A DNA stretch of 64,000 nt. It comes from Spirometra erinaceieuropaei (lineage: Eukaryota; Platyhelminthes; Cestoda; Diphyllobothriidea; Diphyllobothriidae). Made by a program: the position numbers and the translations under genes. Of this stretch, positions 35,851-48,258 are shown one piece after another (position 1 is the stretch's first letter; every line of letters starts with the position of its first letter). The notes below the pieces were generated by a model, which did not search any database, was not told where the DNA came from, and saw nothing but the letters and a program-made list of their open reading frames with translations. The DNA is taken from the NCBI GenBank assembly GCA_902702965.1, contig CACRXP010000391.1, positions 166,738-230,737 of the forward strand. The letters are read 5' to 3'.

Positions 35851-38800
35851 GTAGTACTTCTTGCTGTTTGGTACGCGTCAATTACCCTGAAATCCACCAA
35901 CCAAAAGAATACAACGAACTGTAGACACGCGGCTAGGAAAGCACTTACAACAACAAAGTTCCTGTCTCCCGTTGCACATAGACAAATAAATACGGCGTGT
36001 GCATGAAGAGACGCCTGTAGGCCACTATGGAAGACTGCAGCAGGAGAAGAAGTCAAGAAACTTGCATCTGTCATCGGCAGCTTCTCTGGGAATCATCAAA
36101 GGCTGAGGATTGGAAGTGTTTTATTTTCCACAACCTACTATGCAAGAGAACCATCTCAGCTACTTTAAGTACTACAGGCTATACTGGGTTCTAGCAAAGC
36201 GACGCATACGATGATTTCCTCTGCGCACAACACCGCCGAAACTTGGTCATACAGAATACCCGGCTCGCATTACGAGTCAATGAGAAGTATGTGTGGATTG
36301 CTCATATAGCTTGGAAATGCAAGCTGCTAAGGTTATGCCGCAGTTGGAAGGTAAGTGGCTCGATCCTGTCTGACAGGATCACGCTGTCTGTTGGAACAAG
36401 GAGGATTACTACTGATCACTTAATGACATCTTGATGGTGTGAACTGTGAAATATTACTGCGCGCAATAGGGAGACGAGTCGGTTGGAGTGTAACTTGGTC
36501 ACTGCCTTGACACAGCTATTTCAGCCTACGGTATAAAGATGAACAAGTTATGGAGGGTCTGTGCTACGCAATGTGCTCGAGGACCAAGAGTGATGAGGGG
36601 AAAATCCTGAAAGTCCGCCAACCAGGTTCGATACCCCCCACCCCCGTCCACCGGTGAAGAGGGTGTCTTATTACGTTTCCACAAACGCCCTCGGCAGAAG
36701 AATAAAAAAGTGGTTTGTGGATTCTACTTTTTCAACTAGAAAATCTCTGACAAACTAAAGTTCCTCTTAGTCTAATAATGGCAGGATCGCCCATTGAGGT
36801 TCGTCTTGAAGATCGCACGCCCATGGCTAATTTGATTTTCACAAAAACAGTATATATTCCGCTAAGTCTTATTTCAGACACACATTTTTATCCTCCTGGC
36901 GGCAAAAATGCCGTCCTTCCGCAACCAGAAGGATCATGATCTGCCTGACATTGGGTAGGTGAGAAATTACTACCTCTTTACACTGCAAACTTGTGTTTCG
37001 TCCAGCAGCAGCTGTTTACTGTGGCTAAAAATGCGCTTACCTCTACACCGCATGCGGACCTAAGTAGTCAACTCTAACTCTACCTTCCAAAATGCGCTCC
37101 TACAAATAGCGCGTTACCCTGACTGGACGATACGTTGCGAATGGCAGGGGGAGGAGTGCTAATGCAAGTGAGAATATAAAATGCTTACAGGCAAAAACCA
37201 GCCTAATTGAAGGCTAGAACAGTGGTCAGTGTCTGTAAAATTAGCTACAAAGGTCCCTTCCTCTGTCGACTAATTAGGCACAGGTAAGGACGGAGTCCAT
37301 AGACCAAAGTGGTGTTGGCAGAAGGGCAGAAAAAAAAGACAGGACAGAACTGTGGCCTCCGCCCACTGCGTGTTTTCGGCCAATCAAAGTAAAGCGAGAG
37401 GTGAGTGCCATGTACTCAATGCGTGCCGACGGCGGTCTGGGCGAAGCAAAACAACCCTGTGTCCTCAAGGTGTGCAGGCGAGGAATAAAAGCTGCTTTAT
37501 TCTGGATGTGGAAGGCCCTGTACAATCGTTTTCAGGGAAGGCAAATAAAAACCCTTAATGGTGGCCAGTAAGGACTTCTAAGAGAGCGTGATTTTTTGAA
37601 AATGCTCAAGCACGACAACGTCCTTATTTTAGGCCGGAGCCTACGAGGAGGAAACATAGAGGGGCGTAGACGCAGAGGGCGGAAGGAATGTGAAAATTAA
37701 AACAAACTTCTACATCCGTAGGGTAATTAATGGACTCAATCACTGGCGCAGGGGCTTTAGCCACCTGGTATCTAGCACCCAGACTCGCATCCGTCGTCTG
37801 AGACAGAGGCATACATTTATATTCGTACACTCGGAGTATGAAAGGGTGATATTGGGGGACTTTCTACAACTCACTCACATGTATCATAGACGATGAGTGG
37901 TGTAAAACGAGTGAAGAAAGACCTAATGGGCAGAGGGAGGTTAAATAAATGACCAATAATGACTTGTGCTCGAGTATTAGCCAGTTAAAGTGGGGAGAAA
38001 TAAACGCGACTAATTGTTGTGCAACGGGCTTTAGTTATGACCACTTTAGTTCGCCGGTAAAAACAGAAGTGGAATATCAAAAGACCAACGGTGTAAAAAG
38101 AGTATGATTTAGATAATGATAATACACTGTCGTGGGCACGAAATAATTAGAAGACAAATTACAAGCAACAAAACGAAAGAAACGAACATCACATTGGCTC
38201 AGAGGCGTCAGTCATGAAACAGTCTAAACAACTGATAGTGTATATTTCCAAGGATAGGACGTAAACCCCCCAGCGGTACATGCACACTAGGAGTTAAAAC
38301 CTTTTTGCGCAATACAGGGAATGAAAAACTGCAAAAGCAGACTGCGATCTGTTTAGCCGGATTCTAAAAACAGTCTAGTCGCTCTAGCCTGATACTATGG
38401 AGGGACGTGATACGACATTCGTCTGTAAACACATTTTAAGAGTTTAGTCACCTACTGTGTGCTCAATTTTGCGTATAGCTGAGATTGCGGCATAGGCGAC
38501 CTAAATTAAAAGGGCATGCGATTCACAAAATCCGAGATTCAAATCCTAGAGGGCTCGGCAGACAGACAGACAATGCCGGCCTGTTAATTTGGTGGCGCCG
38601 AGACTTGCGTATGGAGTGCTGCATTTACTTTGCGCGTTCTCGCTCTCTCTCTTTGTACACCCACCGTGTTTCAATGACAAGCTGGTCCACGTAGCTAGAT
38701 ACCGCCGCAGGCGCAGTGACTGGAAAAGCCGAACAGCCCTCTACGCGTACAACACGCGGTCTTATCGTACATCTGCGGGAGGTAGACCTCGAAGACATAG

Positions 38801-39179
38801 GTAGTGTCCTTAGTCCTGATGAGGATCCAGCTATACCGTCAGTCGGCAACCCTCCAAGCCATTGCGGATACCAACTTTCGTTTAACCGCATGCATTGCAT
38901 ATTCCCGAACCTTGGCGAAACTTAAATCAGCTTTAAGAAGAAATCCCGTCTGAATCTTTATTCTCAGATCTATTCTCCCACCAAGACCTTACCGCGTTTA
39001 GGTTCTGGTTTCAATTGTATTTGAATGAAAATACGATATATTTCAATCTCGTTTCCTTTCAATTTCTGAAGTGAGTCGAATGTGCAGTTTACTTCTTACC
39101 AATAAGCCCACGTTGTTTTTTTGAGTATGGTGCCTTTATGATTATGCCATTTTACACACAAACTCACCCAAAACGTAGA
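35851..39179. other. No recognisable gene; possible tRNA-like traces
   Basis: Open frames are short and lack motifs. A perfect 9-bp hairpin with a 1-base loop (gatcctgtctgacaggatc) is at about 36363-36381. Promoter B-box-like strings occur at 36626 (caggttcgatacc) and 38533 (gagattcaaatcc), which could mark degraded SINEs. Confidence 0.35.
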
Positions 39180-39819
39180 CACTCGGGAGGCTTCAGATCT
39201 CTGATGGGTGTTTGATGTGCAACACTTGGGACTCGGTCCCGTCGCCTGTTGGCACTGAACCACTGAACGCAAGGTTCATTGTCCTGTCGGTTGCGATCGG
39301 GTATATACAATGGTAGAGGAGCGCTCATCGATCGCGTTAAGGAACTCGTTCGTCCCGTTGCGCCTTCGGTTGACGACGGCTAATGAGTCAGAACTAGCCA
39401 TTCCGTTTTTCCTTGTCTCTGTCGGTAATATTATTCTGCCTATATTACGCGCTACTATGCTGCTGATGCTGGTTGCGCTCGAGAGTGCCTATGGACAACG
39501 GGACGAGTGAGTTCCGAAATACGATCTTAGGGCACCCTTCTACCATTATATAGACATATATACCAAGGTAGTAATTTCAAAAATTGTTAAGTGCAGGACA
39601 AGGAGGTAACTGCCGGGACATGACTTTTGCCTAGACTATTCTTTGGAGTTCACATACCAGAAACCGCATAAAGGACGCTAGAGGATCTATAGAGGAATCG
39701 GATCCCTCGCAGCTGTGTCACGCAGCGACAGAACATCGGCGAGGCACGTGTCTAGGTCTTTAGCTAGTACCTATGTTGGGAATACGGTATGACCATCTGC
39801 CATGCATATATATATATAT

Positions 39820-39995
39820 ATATATAGGCAGAATAATATTACCGACAAAGGCAAGGGAGACTGGAATGGCCATTTCGGGCTTACTAACCGTTGTCAGCCA
39901 GTCATGCCCAACTCCAACGTGTGGAACACCTGAGGATTGATTCCTCGACCTATTGGTTAGAAGTCCAGCGTCTTTAATCACTGAGCCACGGGTTC
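39820..39995 (-). repeat. SINE-like unit with tRNA-like head
   Basis: Read on the minus strand it starts cccgtggctcagtgattaaa (A-box-like), continues with a B-box-like gaggaatcaatcc, then the shared body and the ggtaatattattctgcc tail, ending in (TA)n. Confidence 0.6.
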
Positions 39996-40284
39996 TGTCC
40001 TGTCGCTTGCGGTCGGAAATATACACAGGTAGAGATGCTGGACTTGTGGTTAACAGGTCGTGAGCCCGAGTCCCATGTGCTCCACACCTCGAGGTTGGGT
40101 ATGGCTGACTGACGACGGCTAATAAGCCAGAAATCGCCATCCCAGTCTCTATTGAATTTGTCGGTAATGCTGTTCTGCCTATATCATGCGCAGCTGTGTG
40201 GGTTCGAGAGAGAGCCCTAAGGCACAAAGGGGCCAGTGAGTTCCGTGAAACGATCGGTGAGCGCCCCCTTCCATCATACATATA

Positions 40285-40445
40285 TATGCAGGATAACCTC
40301 ACCGACAAAGACGAGACTGGAACGGCCATTTCTGGCTTATTAGCCGTCATCAGCCATACATACCCAATCCCAAGTGTGGATCACTTGCGATTCGAACCCG
40401 GGATTTTTGGTCATCGAGTTTGACACTCTATCATTGAGCCACGGG
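40285..40445 (-). repeat. SINE-like unit with the best B box
   Basis: On the minus strand: cccgtggctcaatgatagag (A box), then cccgggttcgaatcgcaag (a near-consensus RNA polymerase III B box), then the body with gacggctaataagccag and the ttgtcggtgaggttatcctg tail. Confidence 0.7.
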
Positions 40446-40670
40446 CCCGCTGCCCTGTCGGTTATGATCGGGAATATTAATTATGATAGATGGGGGCTCA
40501 CCGATCTGGTTACGGAACGTTTAAGTCTCACTGTACCTTAAGGGTTCAAAATAGAACCCTGAGAGTCAGTTTCACAGCGACTAGTAGTAAATTGGATGAT
40601 ACTGACAGAGACAAGGGAGGCCGGAATGGCCATTTCTGGTTTATTAGCCGTCGTCAGATGGCGAAAATAT

Positions 40671-42518
40671 TTCTTCCGCCAGGTACAAATTAAAACTAGA
40701 TTACGCAAAATTATTTACGGGGTTCTACAGACTTTGCAACTACACTTTAACAACTTCTTCTCAAGTTCACAGCCAAAGGTAGAAAAAGTCTAAGTGATTA
40801 ATAATTACAAGGTGTTGTGAAATGTCCCGAGGAAGCTTGCCAAGAAAGAATTGCAGCAAAAAGTACGCGAATTTGGTTAAACATTATTGCTGCAAACAGT
40901 TATACAAGATGATCTTCAATCATTTCTTCTGGAAAACATGGTTTAATGCATAAGGACAGTCGAATTCAAGGGGAGGAAAGGCCCGCCAGTTAGGCTGGAA
41001 ATATACTCACTCAGAAACCAATACACCACCGTTTATGAATTAATTTGAAACGCATTTTTCGTAAGCCGTTTTGTATTCTCATCAGAATGCCTTCTTTTCT
41101 ATTCAAAACAATTCACAAGTAACCTACTAAAATGTGTAACGATTATTATCAGAGGACTGTCCGAGGCCCGTTTTTCAAGTGCACACTTCCCCTAATCTCT
41201 CAGAGAAAAGCCTATGAGGTCGATAAAGTTAGAAATACAAAATTAGAGTGATGCCGATAACGTAATGCATTGGTGGCTGCGTCCATTGTTATGTAGAGAT
41301 TATGTAAATAACTATCATTTAGGGCAAAAGTTTGATGACCATGATTTCGCGACGGAACTCTACAAACCTGGCCGAGAACTGAAGCACTGAAGTTCATTTG
41401 GATATATTTCCTTATATGGTTCAATTAAAAACGGTACCGCCAGTTTTACGTGTTTTTTTTGAATTTCGACACGGACAAAAGCTGTCGGTTAGGGGAGGAA
41501 CATGCGATAAATAAAAACAAATGCTCACAAATTATGGCATCGTGACGGCTTGCCAGGCTCAATGCAAATCTATGTCAGTTGGTTGTCGTCGAAACTTTAA
41601 TATGACAGTCCCTGCGAAAGGAATATTTAATCAAAAAGTGACTACATGAAATCCGTTTCGGAGGAAAAGAGGATATTCGGAAGCGGGTCCATGGCAGAAA
41701 ACTTCAAGTATATTTTAACTAGATGATGGTATTAATGTTGGAAATAATAACAGAATGTCAGATTGGTATCCTCAGCATTCCGGAGTTATAGCTTGACAGA
41801 ATAAATTTGTGACCCAAAGTTTTTGAAAAAAAAGTTTACCCTGCGGGACAAAACAAGAATCCGGTGCTTACGCCTAGACAGCATCGGTACTGAATTGGAA
41901 ATGATAAATTACAGTTGACTAAAAACAGGCTCCATCCTAATTTCAATGAAATATGAATAGGGAGATTAAGCAGCATATAGTCTGAACCTCGTGATCTCAC
42001 ACAAAAACACTTCGTTTTGAAAGAGAAATAACAGAGGCCAAGTTTTGCGTAAAAAATCTACAGTATGACAACAAAGTTGAAGGTTGCCACAAACCGTGGG
42101 ACAAATTTAAATGGTAAGTCTGAGAATCCACAGAAAGGTTAAAGATTGCGGACTCCGCGGAATTTCGACATAGAATGTGTCTCACTAACCGAGGGTTGAG
42201 ATGAACTGCGCTCGATATCGAAGGAATGGAGAAGATGTAAAGAACCCGGGAAGAATCCTCTAAAAGTTACAAAGTCAAAGTTATCTGCTCAGACGATTTT
42301 AACAAAGAGCGAAGTACACACTACAGAGACGGCAAGGATAAAGTCCGACTGCAGGCTTTAATGGGAACTTAAATAGGCTACTACAATAGCAGAACTACAA
42401 ATTGCAAGTCCCTAAAATTTAAATCACTCCATTAGGCACCTGATGCCCTTATTCAAAATGAAAAATATGATTGGGTCCCTGACTAAATACAAACTATGAA
42501 AGGAATACAGTTTCCTAC
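40671..42518. other. No recognisable gene
   Basis: AT-rich. It may contain the 3' exons of the AKAP10-like gene (minus strand), which should encode the PKA-binding C-terminal helix, but I could not identify them. Confidence 0.35.
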
Positions 42519-42571
42519 TGAAAACCCGTTTTTGAAAACTGCAAGATATATCGGAAATAAAGTCTAACCAC

Positions 42572-44028
42572 CTTTTCAACTTTCCTATGTATAACTTCAT
42601 AAAGAGAATCGAAGCAATCGAGTCTGGGCTCTTCCTCTGAGCATGCTTGATCAAGAGCGCTGCGGTACTCCTCCAAGCTCAGGTTCATGAAGTCATCTGA
42701 GGCCGGAGAAAGAAACCTAATTTAAATAGCGATATGAGGTCAAAGTAGCACTTGCTTGGCGCAGATGGTAGTAGCGTCTTCGAGCAGTTGTTTGTAGTGT
42801 TCTTTGGAAGGATCGTGCGAGGCGTCAGACACTGATGTAAGTTCAGAAAACTCTTTTTTGTATGCACTGACGGCCAATAAAAAGGTGAAAAGGATGGCTT
42901 CGGGTTTGTTACCCAGATACTGAAAAGAATTGCGGATTTTCTCACTGAAGGTACCAAAGCCTCCAATATAAAATATGTGCCGTAGCATTACTAGGCATTT
43001 AGGTTCGAAGATAAGACTAGAAGTTACTTAAATTGATGCAAGGCCCGTAGCGGTAAGATAAGTCCCGAATAAATCACACACTCGTGAGTAAAAAAAGGTA
43101 GCAATTGGTGCCCTCAGAGAACTCAAAAATTTACCCTTGCCCAAATGGCATATTTTAAGAAGAGGTTTTAAGAAATCGTACGGAGCCTTTCAAAATTATA
43201 TAAGTAGCTTGACGGTATAGTACAAGGGAATCGTAAGCCACATGTAGAGGGTACGAGGGATAAACTAAGAGGTTGCGCGTATTCAATAATAAGCGGTTTA
43301 AGCGCTTTACACAGTGACAGTGCCAACACTCATGTGACGGCAAAACTCAGTGTGTTCAAACGAAAAGACCCTTACTGAGGGTTGGACAGAAGAGTGTAGT
43401 GTGAGAAAAGTTGAGTATGCTTACCTCAACAAAATTAAGAAGCAAAATGTCATCGAAAATAATGTCATCCAAGTTAAGTTGGCCATTAGTGATGATTTCA
43501 GAACGGAATTCCATATAAAGGTTGTCACGAAGGAAATACGGAAACAGCCTATGCATATTTCAATTAGAAGTATAACATACTCATCCTTCAAACATGTCTC
43601 GGCATATCGGAGGCATGGGGTAAGAGCAGAGGTATTAAGAGGATTTTCTAAAATAGCCGCTTTCATGGTTATAGAAGTAATAGAGCCAAACCCAAAGCAC
43701 AACAGAGTAATTCCAAGGGCAAAGGGACCGGCAATTTCGCCTCCCTGGACAAATATCGGAAATAAACTGATGTCGCATCAGTGACAGGTAACCGATTCAT
43801 GCGATCACGCAATATATCTAACTGCTGCTGGCTGATAAACGTTTCATTCGCGACATCTGCTTCCGTGCTATGTGTTACTTTTCTTTTCTCCATCAAACCC
43901 GATAATTCTAACCAAAATCGAAAGACATTTTCAGAGTCGTGTTTTCTCAGAAAACGGGTAAAATAAGAAAGCAGGAGAGGATCGGAAAGGACGCTGTCGA
44001 GTGTTGGCGACAACCTCGACCGCATAAC
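42572..44028 (-). CDS. AKAP10: AKAP10-like tandem RGS protein, internal exons
   Basis: AKAP10 (D-AKAP2) anchors protein kinase A and has two split RGS domains. Exons on the minus strand: 44028-43692, 43647-43581, 43548-43425, 42919-42756 and 42716-42572, with introns of 44, 32, 505 and 39 bp; all codon phases match across the junctions. The first exon carries RGS1: LDSVLSDPLLLSYFTRFLRK, ENVFRFWLELSGL and, after a linker, DATSVYFRYLSREAKLPVPL. This last block aligns with the DAVNTF..YIS.dA..PIP segment of AKAP10. Later exons give FPYFLRDNLYMEFRSEIITN (end of RGS1), DIIFDDILLLNFVE and ILFTFLLAVSAYKKEF (RGS2 start), then LSPASDDFMNLSLEEYRS and CFDSLYEVIHRKVEK. The last intron is GC-AG (donor AA|GCAAGT). 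A 20-bp microexon at 42538-42519 is possible. The N-terminus and the kinase-anchor helix are not found. Confidence 0.75.
42717..42755 (-). other. 39-bp GC-AG intron in the AKAP10-like gene
   Basis: The donor reads CCAA|GCAAGT and the acceptor TTAAATTAG|G. This choice removes two in-frame stops and joins AA to G (Lys), giving a continuous RGS2 segment. The nearby GT at 42751 leaves a wrong phase. Confidence 0.65.
43549..43580 (-). other. 32-bp intron in the AKAP10-like gene
   Basis: Minus-strand intron from GTATGT to ATGCATAG. Removing it joins GA to G (Glu) and restores the end of the first RGS domain in one frame. This is a very short intron, of the size class known from flatworms. Confidence 0.75.
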
Positions 44029-44469
44029 CTGCAATTCTTTTGAAATCACGATGATTTACTCAGGTGGTTAAAACGCATCATAAATTGTGATACTTTAAAA
44101 GGACTGAGTCAAATCAAAAAATTATTCTAGATAACAACGGTGTTTTTCTTTCGTATAATTTTTTCTGCATAAGGCAAGAACCCTGTTGTTCTTCCTACGT
44201 ACAAGATGGCGTTTTAGTTCGACTCTTAGTATGGAGCATATTTGAATGGGATTCGAATATATCCTAGGAAAGGCCGGCATATTCATGGCATAGGATTTTC
44301 TGAAATTTTAATTTTGCTGAACGGTTTCCCTTTTTAAGTCAAAATTCAGGATTTTTAGTTCAAAAACTCCCAACATCCACTTGGTGGATTTTCAAAACAA
44401 ATACAGTCAATGTTCAGCCGGAATGAATGAGATTATCCTGCGTTTTAAATAGACTGACAGAGATTAAAA

Positions 44470-44640
44470 CGTGCTTTAATACATCTATTCCATGAAAAAT
44501 ATCAGAATACAGTTTCTCGCGATGCACATGAAAATTCACCCGCCGATGCAAATGTAACCGCTGAGGGATTTGCTGCATTCTTATCTAAAACGTTCCTTGA
44601 ATACAAAATTTGTCCGACTCTCAACACCAAGGTTTGAACA
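44470..44640 (+). pseudogene. LINE-A linker fragment, decayed
   Basis: Translation across shifts gives SRDAHENSPADANVTAEGFA followed by AFLSKTFLE, which matches LRDDLGNPIVDAQLTADSFN and DFLSKTFIE of the LINE-A copy at about 9325-9400. The following 0.8 kb to 45486 is not alignable to LINE-A by eye. Confidence 0.5.
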
Positions 44641-45486
44641 AGCCCTATCTTTTGATTACGACATGTCATTTTTGGTGGGGAGGGGTAGGAGGAAACGCCC
44701 GATATTTTCGACATTTTCAAACTTAATTACCAAAAGTGTTTCAAGCAGATCACATGGGAAACCGCGAAAATAGCACATTCCAGCCCAGGTTGCGCAAGAT
44801 GTGGAAGCTCGCTAGTGTAGATGTAGCCATTGCATACGCGTGAAATCAAATAACTAACTTTTTCTTCCCATCCACCTCCGCTCCAGTCACGGAGAACTGC
44901 AAAACCTGAAAGTCCTGGGATAGATCAAAGATAAGGAAACATGAAAATCCACGAGCACTTCCAGTTTTCTACACCGTACCTAACCTAGAGGGAAGATTAA
45001 AAACGCCTCCAGAGTTCCGCAAATACCGTATCCTCGAAAAGGAAGTCTAGCTAATTGGAACTCTCTCCCATCTCGGTCGATATCATAAAAGGACCTGATG
45101 CCGACAATGCGAGGTATAACGAAAGACATACTTGCAAAGTTGGGTAAAGTAAATCAGGATAACTGTAAAGAGTGACGTTTACACTCTCGAAACTAGCAAT
45201 GTCTCTCCGGACAATAGTACCCCGAATGTCCGATCTTCACCACACATCTCATTCAGATACGTATTGTCGTTAGATCGAAACCTTCGAGTTCACTTCGTGC
45301 ACTGAAAACGAAAGGGCCAAGAACGCCCTCCATCTAATCCGAGATAATTCTACCACTACCTTTCAGGATGTGCAATGTGCTACTGCGCACAAGGCAAACA
45401 TCCCCGTCTCGAAGGCCCCCTAAATTCCTTCTTACGGCAAGAACATAAGAAATAAGAGAGATTTAGTTCTATACTGAAATCAGTCT

Positions 45487-46205
45487 TCAGTGGAAGAAAA
45501 TAGCACCGACATTTGTCTTACCAAGAACGTTGCCGGCTTACGGGCCTTGATCCTTTATGGTTCCGTAGATTACAAAAGGGACTATTTTTGCTATTTAAAC
45601 TCTTATATAATCACACATTTAACCCACTCACTTCTTTAGGACACCATATCCACCCACGACGTAACAGTCACCGTGAGGTCTTCTTATTTCTGCCTCTGGC
45701 ACGTACTGTTAAATATCGTCGGTTCTATTCTGTAAATGCAATTGCTATTTGGAATACACTACCAATGAGTGTGAAAACTCTGCAAAATTATCCTTTATTT
45801 AAGAGAACTATTACTCGATTTTTGCATTCAGAAAAGCTTCCTCAAATTTTGGGTTCTGAATCCACTGATCGACTCTACCGTAGCGATGGCGTTTGTGGTC
45901 TCTGAACACTATGGCCGGTCTCACCAGCTGTTCCTCAACGCCTCTTCTTTGACTATCCCCAACTTCATGAAAGGAATTGACGTCCGATAATCTCCGATAC
46001 CGTGCAACCCCCTCCCCCCTTTCTTGACGGTCGAAAATCTACCGCCAGCAGTTTTTTTTTCTCCTGAACCCTCCAAACCATAAATACCACCATCAGCAAT
46101 ATTTTTATTCTTCAGGAGTTTTTTTTCACTGCTGGTCGTATTTGTGTTTAATCGCTTCCCTTGACAATGCCTGTAAACTGGCATTGAATAAATTAAATTA
46201 AACAC
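45487..46205 (+). mobile_element. LINE-A 3' end, close copy
   Basis: Coding 45513-45905 is nearly identical to the last 130 codons of the LINE-A RT frame at 10662-11053, with only a few residue changes (for example LRHH to LGHH, NKLP to NTLP). The 3' UTR follows and ends with a ttgaataaattaaattaa tail. At the left edge, ggaagaaaatag joins directly to caccgacatttg, skipping about 45 bp present at 10612-10655. The copy is therefore truncated or internally deleted. Because the RT core is missing it is a fragment. Confidence 0.85.
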
Positions 46206-46309
46206 GATCAAATGTTCTAGTTAATTTGGAGAGGGCTATGTCAAGGGGGAACTTCTGCAGAAAAATTGGTGGACAAATTCAAAGGAAGAGAGCTGATATT
46301 CCTCCTGTG

Positions 46310-46480
46310 GATCAACGTTATTTCACGGCCTGGCGTCTTTTCTCCTCAAACATCTAAACCATCTTATAAACGCTACCACCTATATTAACTCCCTCAAGAG
46401 TTATTCACTCCTAGCCCGATCCTTGCTGCATGTTTTTTGACCATGCCTGTAAAGTGGTTTTAAATACTACTATTATTATG
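46310..46480 (+). repeat. LINE-A-related 3' UTR fragment
   Basis: Shares tcttttctcctcaa, an agttattcact block, a ccttgctgcatgttttttgacc block and atgcctgtaaagtgg with the 3' UTRs at 11.2 and 46.1 kb, then a short (ATT)n tail. A diverged subfamily member. Confidence 0.6.
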
Positions 46481-47741
46481 GTCAGAAGACCAAGCTCTGA
46501 TTAATACGTGCAGAGAAGCGATCAGTAGGTAACTGTCTGTTAAACGACGCACAATCTTAATATAGGTAGGGCTCTTCTTAATTTTCGCTGCAACTAGAAT
46601 CCTACTTATTGATTAAAATGCCAAGGACCGTAGGCCGACCAGGCTTGATGAGGTGCAGGATTGGTGATTATTTCCAGGAACATGAAAAGGTCTCACTAAA
46701 AACTTTTGAGGGATGGACTTCACACTCCGCGTGAGAGGGATGAAGATATATCATTTGCTCTGAAATTTAGGTATACACAACGTTTTCAGCCCACAATGTT
46801 TTTGAATGAACGCTGGTAATTTATTTTTGTATTAAATACCACCGCGTTCTTTCGGTAAGGCATACACATGTCACATATCTCCTACAATGCTAGAAGGGGA
46901 CTGGCGTCGTCTTACCTCTTCTGTAACATACTTCTGTTCGAACTAACTGCTTTTCTACACACCAAATTATGCACATGGGTTTTTTTCTCCCTACCGCAAA
47001 CATTCTCATTAGGTCAGGCGTCTGTAAGCCTTTGACGTTCTTCCCGAAGTAGTTTGATGTTCTTTAATGCACCTGTTTTGTCAGTAAGAAAAAGGTTGTT
47101 GAAGTCGCATTAGACAGTCTAACCGAACTGAAAGACGGTTTGAAAGGGTGTGTGATTTCTATGTCAGACGATGTAGAAGTGAGCTCGTATATTCCCTCGA
47201 AATGGCAGTCAGAAATAAACTTCATCCCCGGCGTCGACAAGCCCTATTTCGGGGTTAATTTCTTCATATAGTTAACCATTTTTCACTCCGTTCTTTTGCC
47301 TTAAAGGTACGCATCGCCTGTCCTTTACGAGATCTTCATTGTGTAGTTTCACCTTCACTTGCTCCTCTGGAGTAGGTTATATTATTCGAAAAATTAGGCA
47401 TCTACCCAAGCAGATGAGTGATAGCCATCCTGCCCTGGCAAATGGAAATATCGGAAAATCCATCTCAAGCGCGTTTGTGGCTCAGTCGGTTAATACCCGC
47501 CACAGGCTAGACGTCCATCATGCATTCTCAGTCATCTATGAATTGCCAGCGAAGCACTACGAGTTCCTGCGTCAGAGGTTATTGACGACGTCAGACGTAA
47601 TATCCGTACGGTTAGCCAGTCCGACTGTGTGCTAGAATGAAGCGTTTAAAAAGGCCATAAGATCTCCCCGGCCAAAAATGAACCCAGAATGCGTGCTTAC
47701 ACATCCTGACACACCGAGATGATGCGACAAAACAGAGACAT
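46481..47741. other. No recognisable gene
   Basis: A tRNA-like A-box string (gtggctcagtcggttaa) at about 47478 could mark a degraded SINE. Nothing else recognised. Confidence 0.35.
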
Positions 47742-48258
47742 TGTGGCGACTAGCCATCCTGACTGGTCCGGCGTCATCGTTCAAGACCTCGCTGCCTCAA
47801 GGGCATTCACCCCTTGCAGCGAGCCGTCCCAGACGAGCTGACCTGAAGTCACACGACCAACAGCTCAGGCATACCTGCGTCCGCACAGTCGCAGCTGCCC
47901 ATGCGGCCACTTGAACGCGCCACCCCCTGCAACCAGCGGAACAAGCCACAGGGACACCACCCCTCGGCAAATGCAACAACTGCTGACTGGACACCACTTG
48001 AGCTTAGCCCACGAGCCTACAAAAGCTGCTGCCACCATTATCTCAGGGACTCTCAGGCATGACTGGACGCAGTCAACACCAGCCCTGGCTTCGCCAGTGG
48101 CCACTGCCGCCTGAGAGGACAACACCGGGTTTTGTGCACAATAAATCCCTCATTCTGGTTTCTTCCGTCTTCTCTCCTCAACTTGGGATCTGACCCGAGG
48201 ATGATAGCGCACAGACAAGGACACAGAGTACTTACTCTAGCCGCTTAGTCGCTACAAC
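47742..48258 (+). repeat. LTR-like repeat, left copy
   Basis: About 517 bp beginning TGTGGCGAC and ending GCTACAAC. It contains a tacaaaag element and AATAAA at about 48141. The first 410 bp is about 97-98% identical to the right copy; the last 110 bp, after AATAAA, is much more diverged. It fits an LTR (U3-R-U5) in plus orientation. Confidence 0.65.

Larger units (their letters stand above)
39180..40670. repeat. Cluster of tRNA-derived SINE-like units
   Basis: At least four related units share a body with gacgacggctaat(g/a)ag(c/t)cag, a ggccatttctgg-type block and a (g/c)tcggtaatattattctgcc block, in both orientations. Plus-oriented bodies are at about 39370-39445 and 40090-40190; minus-oriented bodies at about 39825-39900, 40290-40350 and 40595-40660. 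An (AT)n tract lies at about 39807-39826. Two minus-strand units have tRNA-like heads (see the next two entries). None encodes protein, and no RT source can be assigned from the sequence alone. Confidence 0.65.

Noticed and set aside
43350..43784. 144-codon plus-strand open frame
   Set aside because: Antisense shadow of the AKAP10-like exons, which have family similarity and matching splice phases.
47865..48125. Conserved protein repeated at 49016-49459
   Set aside because: Repeated only because it lies in the LTR-like direct repeat; no start or domain evidence.
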